From Eubacterium sp. (lineage in GTDB: Bacteria; Bacillota; Clostridia; Lachnospirales; Lachnospiraceae), in the NCBI GenBank assembly GCA_024681495.1, contig JAILAS010000143.1, positions 1 to 5,382 on the forward strand: a DNA stretch of 5,382 bases, in the 5' to 3' direction. Positions 1 through 4,524 of the stretch are shown here, in pieces. Under the pieces are notes generated by a model. That model was not told the DNA's origin. It saw only the letters and a list, made by a program, of their open reading frames with translations, and did not search any database. Each line of letters begins with the position of its first letter. Within the stretch, counting starts at the first letter, position 1. The position numbers were made by a program, and so were the translations under genes.

Positions 1-149
1 AGTCACAGGTGAACTCGACCGTCGCGAAAGACGTGGTGGATCCGGGTGCCGATGAGCGGCTGGTCGCCGTGATAGCGGCTGCGATATCCGCGTATACGGG
101 TACTTCCACAGACAGCTTTGTGATACGTTCCGTAAGAAAAAGAAGATAA
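1..149 (+). CDS. OadG/MmdD-type small subunit of sodium-pump decarboxylase, C-terminal end only
   Basis: The reading frame is open from position 3 to a TAA at 147-149, giving the last 48 residues; the start lies upstream of the window. The tail contains ADERLVAVIAAAISAYTG, then a segment ending in a basic stretch (IRSVRKRR). This pattern is typical of the C-terminus of the small gamma/delta subunits of Na+-translocating decarboxylases (OadG/MmdD family). In that family the N-terminus is a single membrane helix and the cytoplasmic tail helps hold the carboxyltransferase to the membrane beta subunit; the helix is not visible here. A biotin carrier gene begins 45 bp downstream and a beta subunit gene follows, which strongly supports the call. 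The fragment is too short to tell an oxaloacetate, methylmalonyl-CoA or glutaconyl-CoA decarboxylase subunit apart. Confidence 0.8.
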   Translation, partial: SQVNSTVAKDVVDPGADERLVAVIAAAISAYTGTSTDSFVIRSVRKRR

Positions 150-194
150 GTTAAATCAGGGAAAAACATAACGGTAGATGCCGGGGAGGTAGAA

Positions 195-563
195 ATGGCA
201 ATTAAATCATACACAGTAACAGTTAACGGAACGTCTTACGACGTGACCGTGGAGGAGAAGAATGGGGGAGCGGCTGCGCCTGTTTCGGCGGCACCCGCAG
301 CGGCGCCCGCGCCCGTTAAGGCTGTGGCTCCGGCCGGTGCAGGCAGCATTAAGATAACGGCGGGAGCGGCCGGCAAGCTCTTCAAGGTGGTCAGCTCCGT
401 CGGAGCACACGTCGAGGCCGGGGAGACCATCGTCATCCTCGAGGTAATGAAGATGGAGACTCCCGTGGTGGCGCCTAAGGCCGGAGTCATCGCGTCCATT
501 GACGCGGCTGAGGGAGCAGGCGTGGAGGCGGGAGACCTTCTCGCGACCATGAACGAAGCCTAG
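195..563 (+). CDS. Biotin carboxyl carrier protein of sodium-pump decarboxylase
   Basis: This 122-residue protein carries the mobile carboxyl group between the carboxyltransferase and the membrane beta subunit. Residues 1-22 form a short beta-rich segment (YTVTVNGTSYDVTVEE) common to decarboxylase biotin carriers. Residues about 24-50 are an Ala/Pro/Gly-rich flexible linker. Residues about 51-122 form the biotinyl domain, with the EVMKMET motif; the lysine expected to be biotinylated is K86 (codon 450-452), 36 residues from the C-terminus, the usual spacing. The ATG at 195 is preceded by GGGGAGG at 183-189 with a 5-nt spacer, so the start is firm. The stop codon overlaps the ribosome binding site of the beta subunit gene, which suggests coupled translation. 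The matching alpha subunit at 1922-3328 has no biotin domain, so this carrier must serve it. It resembles MmdC/GcdC carriers; the family symbol is left open because the substrate cannot be assigned from the carrier. Confidence 0.95.
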   Translation: MAIKSYTVTVNGTSYDVTVEEKNGGAAAPVSAAPAAAPAPVKAVAPAGAGSIKITAGAAGKLFKVVSSVGAHVEAGETIVILEVMKMETPVVAPKAGVIASIDAAEGAGVEAGDLLATMNEA

Positions 564-567
564 GAGG
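562..567 (+). promoter_or_regulatory. Ribosome binding site of the beta subunit, overlapping the previous stop codon
   Basis: AGGAGG, a full Shine-Dalgarno core, begins inside the TAG stop of the biotin carrier gene and lies 6 nt before the beta subunit ATG at 574. The two cistrons are 10 bp apart, so ribosomes finishing the carrier can reload directly. This fixes the beta subunit start and implies coupled, near-stoichiometric synthesis. Confidence 0.85.
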
Positions 568-573
568 AACCGT

Positions 574-1722
574 ATGAGTTATATCCTTGAGACAGCGGGG
601 AACCTTCTTCATCAGACTGCGTTCTTCAACCTGACCGTCGGAAATTATGTCATGATTATCGTGGCATGCGGCTTTTTGTACCTGGCCATTGCCAAGGGCT
701 TCGAGCCGCTGCTTTTGGTGCCTATTGCATTCGGAATGCTTTTGGTAAACATCTATCCGGATATAATTGCACCGCCTGAGGAGACCGCCAACGGGGTGGG
801 AGGACTCCTCTACTACTTCTACACCCTGGACGAGTGGTCCATCCTCCCGTCACTTATATTTTTGGGAGTGGGAGCGATGACCGACTTCTCGCCGCTTATC
901 GCCAACCCGATATGCTTCCTGATGGGAGCGGCGGCCCAGTTCGGAATTTATGGCGCATATCTTATGGCCATCGCACTCGGGTTCAATAACGAGTCAGCAG
1001 CAGCCATCGCCATAATAGGAGGCGCCGACGGACCTACGTCGATATTCCTGGCCTCGAAGCTCGGGCAGACAGCCCTGATGGGCCCGATTGCTGTGGCGGC
1101 GTATTCCTACATGTCGCTCGTGCCAATCATCCAGCCGCCCATAATGAAGGCGCTCACGACAGAGGAGGAGAGGAAGATTCGTATGGAGAATCTCCGCCCG
1201 GTGAGCAAGCTCGAGAGGATTCTCTTCCCGATAGTGGTTACCATCATCGTCTGCCTGATTCTTCCCACCACGGCGCCGCTAGTCGGAATGCTGATGCTCG
1301 GAAACCTCTTCAGGGAGTGCGGAGTGGTTCGCCAGCTCACGGAAACGGCGTCGAATGCGCTTATGTATATCGTGGTTATACTTTTGGGAACGTCGGTTGG
1401 GGCATCCACGTCGGCTGAGGCGTTTTTAAATCTGGCGACCATCAAGATCGTGGTACTGGGCCTCATAGCATTCTCGGTGGCTACGGCCGCGGGAACTATA
1501 TTCGGAAAGATATTGTGTAAGATTACGCACGGAAAGATAAATCCCCTCATCGGTTCCGCGGGAGTCTCCGCAGTCCCGATGAGCGCGCGTGTCTCGCAGA
1601 AGGTGGGAGCGGAGGCTGACCCGACGAACTTCCTGCTTATGCATGCGATGGGCCCGAATGTTGCGGGCGTAATAGGAACGGCCGTCGCCGCCGGAGTGTT
1701 TATGGCCATATTCGGCGTATAA
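574..1722 (+). CDS. oadB: Sodium-translocating decarboxylase beta subunit (membrane Na+ pump)
   Basis: This 382-residue polytopic membrane protein decarboxylates carboxybiotin and uses the free energy to export Na+. Its length fits the MmdB/GcdB/OadB family. Visible landmarks are several hydrophobic helices (for example about 25-60, 90-135, 141-160, 216-245, 262-275, 290-312, 360-380), the signature GGADGPTSIF at 149-158, AAYSYMSLVPIIQPP at 175-189, GNLFRECGVVRQL at 243-255, and KINPLIGSAGVSAVPMSARV at 321-340. Residues matching, by motif and from memory, those shown to be important in Klebsiella OadB (D203, Y229, N373, G377, S382, R389) are D152, Y179, N323, G327, S332 and R339, so the pump looks functional. 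The ATG at 574 follows AGGAGG at 562-567, which overlaps the upstream TAG. The symbol oadB rests on the oxaloacetate-type alpha subunit downstream; mmdB or gcdB would fit the protein alone equally well. Confidence 0.95.
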   Translation: MSYILETAGNLLHQTAFFNLTVGNYVMIIVACGFLYLAIAKGFEPLLLVPIAFGMLLVNIYPDIIAPPEETANGVGGLLYYFYTLDEWSILPSLIFLGVGAMTDFSPLIANPICFLMGAAAQFGIYGAYLMAIALGFNNESAAAIAIIGGADGPTSIFLASKLGQTALMGPIAVAAYSYMSLVPIIQPPIMKALTTEEERKIRMENLRPVSKLERILFPIVVTIIVCLILPTTAPLVGMLMLGNLFRECGVVRQLTETASNALMYIVVILLGTSVGASTSAEAFLNLATIKIVVLGLIAFSVATAAGTIFGKILCKITHGKINPLIGSAGVSAVPMSARVSQKVGAEADPTNFLLMHAMGPNVAGVIGTAVAAGVFMAIFGV

Positions 1723-1725
1723 GCT

Positions 1726-1789
1726 CCGTGACATAGGCCCGAAGATGTGAATAAGCGAAGCTTATTCATAATCGAGGGCTATGTCACGG
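1726..1789 (+). repeat. Long intercistronic hairpin H1 with GCGAAGC tip
   Basis: This is an imperfect 64-nt inverted repeat starting 3 bp after the beta subunit stop. The basal arms CCGTGACATAGGCCC (1726-1740) and GGGCTATGTCACGG (1776-1789) pair fully apart from one bulged base. The apical arms TGAATAAGC (1748-1756) and GCTTATTCA (1760-1768) pair perfectly around a GAA triloop. Between them lies a 7x7 region (1741-1747 and 1769-1775) that begins with GA opposite GA next to the basal stem. No T-run follows, so it does not look like an intrinsic terminator. It may protect or process the mRNA, or be a small palindromic repeat. The structure is read from the sequence; its function is unknown. Confidence 0.85.
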
Positions 1790-1793
1790 GCAA

Positions 1794-1837
1794 CGGGGAT
1801 GAGCAAGTAGAGCGATAGCTCGGATTGCGAATTCCCG
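1794..1837 (+). repeat. Intercistronic hairpin H2, nested stem with tandem GA loop
   Basis: A 44-nt nested hairpin lies 4 nt after H1. CGGGGAT (1794-1800) pairs with ATTCCCG (1831-1837) with one G-U, then GA faces GA, GCAA (1803-1806) pairs with TTGC (1825-1828), GTA faces GGA, and GAGC (1810-1813) pairs with GCTC (1818-1821) around a GATA loop. The symmetric internal loops made of G and A suggest non-canonical G.A pairs rather than simple mismatches, so a compact RNA fold is plausible. There is no T-run downstream. Confidence 0.75.
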
Positions 1838-1839
1838 TA

Positions 1840-1871
1840 GGATTTCGAGAGTGCGAAGCACGGAGAAATCC
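1840..1871 (+). repeat. Intercistronic hairpin H3 with GCGAAGC tip, flanked by CCGTAG repeats
   Basis: In this 32-nt hairpin GGATTTC (1840-1846) pairs with GAAATCC (1865-1871), an internal loop GAGA faces GGA, and GTGC (1851-1854) pairs with GCAC (1858-1861) around a GAA triloop. The hexamer CCGTAG occurs at both edges (1835-1840 and 1870-1875), so the element is bounded by a direct repeat that overlaps the stem ends. It shares the GCGAAGC tip with H1 and the 3' GGA loop strand with H2. No T-run follows. Confidence 0.8.
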
Positions 1872-1908
1872 GTAGCTTATACGCATAGTAAAGGGCTCCC
1901 CCCACACA

Positions 1909-1915
1909 GAAAGGA
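1909..1915 (+). promoter_or_regulatory. Ribosome binding site of oadA
   Basis: GAAAGGA lies 6 nt before the ATG at 1922 in an A-rich, probably unstructured stretch downstream of the hairpin array. It supports the chosen start. I found no convincing -35/-10 pair between 1723 and 1908, so oadA is probably transcribed by read-through from the upstream genes. Confidence 0.65.
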
Positions 1916-1921
1916 AAATTA

Positions 1922-3328
1922 ATGAGTAGTGCAGTGAAAATAATGGATACCACCCTGAGGGACGCACACCAGTCCCTCATCGCCACCCGAATGAAGACCG
2001 AGGAGATGCTCCCCATCGTCCCGGCCATGGACGAGGTGGGCTTCCACGCGATAGAGTGCTGGGGAGGAGCCACCTTCGACGCCTGCCTGAGGTTCCTGAA
2101 GGAGGATCCGTGGGACAGGCTCCGAAAGCTCAGGGACGGATTTAAGAAGACCAAGCTCCAGATGCTCTTCCGCGGACAGAATATCCTGGGCTATAAGCCC
2201 TATCCGGACGACGTAGTGGAGTACTTCGTGCAGAAGTCCATCGCCAATGGCATAGACATCATAAGGATATTCGACTGCCTTAACGATGTGAGAAATCTCG
2301 AGACGGCTATAAGGGCCACGGGTAAGGAGGGCGGCCACGCGCAGGTGGCGCTTTCCTACACGCTTGGAGACGCATACACCCTCGATTACTGGATGGATAC
2401 GGCCAGGAGGGTGGAGGAAATCGGCGCAGACTCCCTTTGTATAAAGGATATGGCTGGACTCCTCCTTCCCCAGAAGGCATACGAGCTTATTAGCGCGCTT
2501 AAGAGTGCTACTTCGCTTCCCATAGAACTCCACACCCACTACACCTCGGGTGTGGCTTCGATGACCTACATGAAGGCGGTGGAGGCCGGGTGCGACATAA
2601 TCGATACGGCCATGAGCCCGTTCGCTCTGGGCACGAGCCAGCCGGCCACCGAGGTGATGGTCGAGGCGTTCAAGGGGACGCTGTACGACTCCGGCCTGGA
2701 CCAGAAGAAACTCTCGGAGATCGCGGCCTACTTCAGGCCCATGAGGGAGAAGTGCCTCGAGTCGGGACTCATGAATCCCAAGGTTTTGGGCGTGAACATA
2801 AACACCCTCATGTATCAGGTGCCCGGTGGAATGCTCTCGAACCTCATTTCCCAGCTCAAGGAGCAGGGCAAGGAGGATAAGTTCGAGGAGGTTTTGGATG
2901 AAGTGCCCAGGGTAAGGAAGGATTTGGGCGAGCCGCCGCTCGTTACGCCTTCTTCACAGATCGTCGGCACCCAGGCGGTGTTCAATGTCCTCATGGGCGA
3001 GCGCTATAAGGTGGCCACCAATGAGACCAAGGACATACTCCTCGGCAAATACGGAAAGACGGTCAAGCCCTTCAATCCCGAGATTGTCGACCTGGTGCTC
3101 GGCGAGGATAAGAAGAACGCCATCACCTGCCGCCCGGCCGACCTTCTGGAGCCGGGGCTCGAGAGGTTTGAGGAGGAGATGAAGGAGTGGAAGCAGCAGG
3201 ACGAGGACGTCCTCTCATACGCATTGTTCCCCCAGGTGGCTCTGGATTTCTTCAAATACAGGAAGGCCCAGCAGACGGGCGTGGATGTGAATATGATCGA
3301 CAAAGAAAACGGCGCTTATCCATTGTAG
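1922..3328 (+). CDS. oadA: Oxaloacetate decarboxylase alpha subunit, carboxyltransferase only (no biotin domain)
   Basis: This 468-residue cytoplasmic enzyme transfers the carboxyl group of oxaloacetate to biotin, releasing pyruvate (or the reverse). Residues about 5-275 form the HMGL-like TIM barrel. It carries DTTLRDAHQS at 9-18 (D14 a metal ligand), CIKDMAGLL at 173-181 (K175 is the lysine that is carbamylated in pyruvate carboxylase relatives), and LHTHYTSG at 203-210 (H204 and H206 metal ligands). Residues about 285-450 match the conserved PYC/OADA C-terminal region (YQVPGGMLSNL, LVTPSSQIVGTQAVFNVL, GKYGKTVKPFNPEI). The family member with an attached biotin domain is about 580-600 residues; this one stops before it, and the separate 122-residue carrier at 195-563 supplies the function. 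The gene is 199 bp from the beta subunit and ends just before a strong terminator. A stand-alone pyruvate carboxylase B subunit is the main alternative, but the pump genes alongside favour the decarboxylase. Confidence 0.93.
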   Translation: MSSAVKIMDTTLRDAHQSLIATRMKTEEMLPIVPAMDEVGFHAIECWGGATFDACLRFLKEDPWDRLRKLRDGFKKTKLQMLFRGQNILGYKPYPDDVVEYFVQKSIANGIDIIRIFDCLNDVRNLETAIRATGKEGGHAQVALSYTLGDAYTLDYWMDTARRVEEIGADSLCIKDMAGLLLPQKAYELISALKSATSLPIELHTHYTSGVASMTYMKAVEAGCDIIDTAMSPFALGTSQPATEVMVEAFKGTLYDSGLDQKKLSEIAAYFRPMREKCLESGLMNPKVLGVNINTLMYQVPGGMLSNLISQLKEQGKEDKFEEVLDEVPRVRKDLGEPPLVTPSSQIVGTQAVFNVLMGERYKVATNETKDILLGKYGKTVKPFNPEIVDLVLGEDKKNAITCRPADLLEPGLERFEEEMKEWKQQDEDVLSYALFPQVALDFFKYRKAQQTGVDVNMIDKENGAYPL

Positions 3329-3346
3329 GGGGCGTACGGTATGCAT

Positions 3347-3389
3347 AAAAAAGGAGCGGTTGCCGGTTGGCATCCGCTCCTCTTATTTT
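3347..3389. terminator. Bidirectional intrinsic terminator between convergent oadA and mrp
   Basis: AGGAGCGG (3352-3359) pairs with CCGCTCCT (3374-3381), and inside a single T.T mismatch TGCC pairs with GGCA around a GGTT loop. On the + strand the stem is followed by CTTATTTT (3382-3389), ending oadA transcription. On the - strand it is followed by six T residues (3352-3347), ending mrp transcription. The A-run, stem and T-run arrangement is typical of shared terminators between convergent genes. It sits 19 bp after the oadA stop and about 50 bp after the mrp stop. Nothing else stands out in the rest of this gap. Confidence 0.93.
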
Positions 3390-3441
3390 GCGATTAATGC
3401 GATTGTTTGAAAGGCTTTCTTCCTTAGTCTGAGGCGTTCGC

Positions 3442-4287
3442 CTACAGCGCCTTAACCTTCTCGAGCGCCTTCTCGAGTCCGCCCACTTCGAGGGTCTCGA
3501 AGACGCCGTCATCGGCAGCCTTGGCATAGTCCGGATTCATCGGGAGCTTTGCGAGCACCTCGATGTCGAGTTCCTTAGCGGTGGCGTCGATGTTGCTCTC
3601 GCCGAAGACGCTGATCTTCTCTCCGCAGTGGGGACACTCGAAGTAGCTGTAGTTTTCTACTACGCCCAGCACGGGGATGTTCATCATGGTAGCCATGTTG
3701 AAGCACTTCTTGACGATGAGCTCCACGAGATCCTGGGGGCTGGTAACGATAACGATGCCGTCCAGGGGAAGAGACTGGAACACCGTAAGGGGCACGTCGC
3801 CCGTTCCGGGAGGCATGTCCACGAAGAGGTAGTCGAGCTCGCCCCAGCATACCTCGCTCCAGAACTGCTTTACAGTGCCGGCCAGTATGGGTCCTCTCCA
3901 TACTACGGGAGACTCCTCGTCGTTAACGAGCAGGTTTATGGACATGATCTTGGTGCCGTCCTTGGCGGGAATGGGAAGAATCCCGTTCTCCGTGCCGACG
4001 GCGGGGCCGTGTACATCGTACATCTTGGGGATGGAAGGTCCGGTGATATCCGAGTCGAGGATGCCGACCTTGTATCCCGCCCTGGTCATGGCCGAGGCGA
4101 GGGATGCGGTGACGAAGGACTTACCTACGCCGCCCTTTCCGCTGGCCACGCCGATTACTTTCTTTATGGATGAAGCTGCATTGAGCGGCTCCAGAAAACT
4201 TTCAGGTCCTTTGGGGGTCTGGGAGCAGTTGCCCTCGGACTCGCAGCCTGAACATGATGTCTTGTTGCATGAACAATCTTCTGCCAT
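3442..4287 (-). CDS. mrp: Mrp/NBP35-family P-loop ATPase, iron-sulfur cluster carrier
   Basis: This 281-residue cytoplasmic SIMIBI-class ATPase is expected to bind a [4Fe-4S] cluster between two subunits and deliver it to client proteins. Residues 1-21 form a cysteine-rich head (C5, C7, C12, C15, C21) in place of the DUF59 domain seen in many bacterial Mrp proteins. The deviant Walker A is SGKGGVGKS at 49-57. LDSDITGPSIPKM at 77-89 and FVDMPPGTGD at 155-164 are the switch and Walker B regions. CPHC at 218-221 in the ENYSYFECPHCG segment is the CxxC that bridges the dimer cluster. The ATG at 4287 is preceded on the - strand by AGGAGG (4300-4295) at normal spacing. It has its own promoter and terminator, so it appears monocistronic. 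The neighbouring pump genes are not iron-sulfur enzymes, so context says little about its client. Confidence 0.93.
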   Translation of the reverse strand: MAEDCSCNKTSCSGCESEGNCSQTPKGPESFLEPLNAASSIKKVIGVASGKGGVGKSFVTASLASAMTRAGYKVGILDSDITGPSIPKMYDVHGPAVGTENGILPIPAKDGTKIMSINLLVNDEESPVVWRGPILAGTVKQFWSEVCWGELDYLFVDMPPGTGDVPLTVFQSLPLDGIVIVTSPQDLVELIVKKCFNMATMMNIPVLGVVENYSYFECPHCGEKISVFGESNIDATAKELDIEVLAKLPMNPDYAKAADDGVFETLEVGGLEKALEKVKAL

Positions 4288-4326
4288 GGTGATACCTCCT
4301 ACTGTAAAAATGACGATACGTTCTAA

Positions 4327-4355
4327 ATATTAACACATCATTTTTAAAACAACAA
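4327..4355 (-). promoter_or_regulatory. Predicted sigma-A promoter of mrp (extended -10)
   Basis: Reading the - strand, TTGTTG (4355-4350) is followed after 17 bp by TAATAT (4332-4327), preceded by TG one base upstream to make the extended -10 TGTTAATAT. Transcription would start near 4320, giving a leader of about 33 nt before the ATG at 4287. The -35 keeps only the TTG half of the consensus, which is common when an extended -10 is present. This is a prediction from sequence only. Confidence 0.6.
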
Positions 4356-4444
4356 GGGAAACAGCTACTCGCCCGGATGTACAAACTTGCCAAATTGTGT
4401 GTCATTCCGTATTGTGTCTTTCTTTATAGTATACTAAGTGTCCA

Positions 4445-4473
4445 TGGTCACCTCGGTGATCTTGTGATATAAT
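4445..4473 (+). promoter_or_regulatory. Predicted sigma-A promoter of the RND transporter gene (extended -10)
   Basis: TATAAT (4468-4473) is a consensus -10 box preceded by TG one base upstream (4465-4466), and TGGTCA (4445-4450, 4 of 6 consensus bases) lies exactly 17 bp upstream as -35. The start would fall near 4480, about 45 nt before the ATG at 4525. The -35 box and most of the spacer are covered by an inverted repeat, so repression by a bound regulator is plausible. Confidence 0.7.
4446..4461. promoter_or_regulatory. Candidate operator, 16-bp inverted repeat over the -35 region
   Basis: GGTCACC-TC-GGTGATC is a near-perfect palindrome with 6 of 7 base pairs symmetric; extended to 10-bp arms (4443-4464) it keeps 8 of 10. 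Its size and its position between the -35 and -10 boxes of the RND gene promoter match operators of dimeric repressors such as TetR or MarR types, which often control efflux pumps. No regulator gene is in the window, so which protein binds it is unknown. Confidence 0.5.
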
Positions 4474-4507
4474 AGCTGATAATTATGTAAACTAACGGGG
4501 AGTTCCC

Positions 4508-4513
4508 GGGGAG
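4508..4513 (+). promoter_or_regulatory. Ribosome binding site of the RND transporter gene
   Basis: GGGGAG lies 11 nt before the ATG at 4525, slightly farther than usual. An in-frame TAA at 4480-4482 and the absence of any ATG, GTG or TTG in frame between it and 4525 leave ATG 4525 as the only reasonable start. A second GGGGAG (4497-4502) sits in a small CGGG/CCCG inverted repeat just upstream. Confidence 0.55.
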
Positions 4514-4524
4514 AATATTCACTC

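Noticed and set aside
1107..1769. Long open frame (220 codons) on the - strand opposite the beta subunit gene
   Set aside because: It is antisense to a gene with clear family motifs, has no recognisable domain and no good ribosome binding site; GC-rich genes in this window leave several such open antisense frames.
1726..1789. H1 as a Rho-independent terminator of the beta subunit transcript
   Set aside because: The stem is strong, but the following bases (GCAACGGGGAT) contain no T-run, and no promoter is visible before oadA to restart transcription.
1919..2539. Open frame (206 codons) on the - strand opposite the start of oadA
   Set aside because: The composition is what results from reversing the oadA codons, with no protein family resemblance; oadA itself is certain from its catalytic motifs.
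3432..3443. Short palindrome AGGCGTTCGCCT at the mrp stop codon
   Set aside because: In RNA it allows only a 4-bp stem and has no T-run; the bidirectional terminator further on explains the end of the transcript.
3628..4173. Open frame (181 codons) on the + strand within mrp
   Set aside because: It mirrors the mrp coding strand, is rich in His/Gly/Val from reversed codons, and has no start signal or known motif.
4381..4398. Imperfect inverted repeat ACAAACTTGCCAAATTGT between the divergent genes
   Set aside because: Only 6 of 9 positions per arm are symmetric, and it lies outside both predicted core promoters, so it is too weak to call an operator.
4427..4436. Perfect palindrome TAGTATACTA containing -10-like boxes TATAGT and TATACT
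   Set aside because: No -35 box lies at a workable distance on either strand, and a better promoter is found 35-40 bp downstream; a 10-bp AT-rich palindrome can arise by chance.
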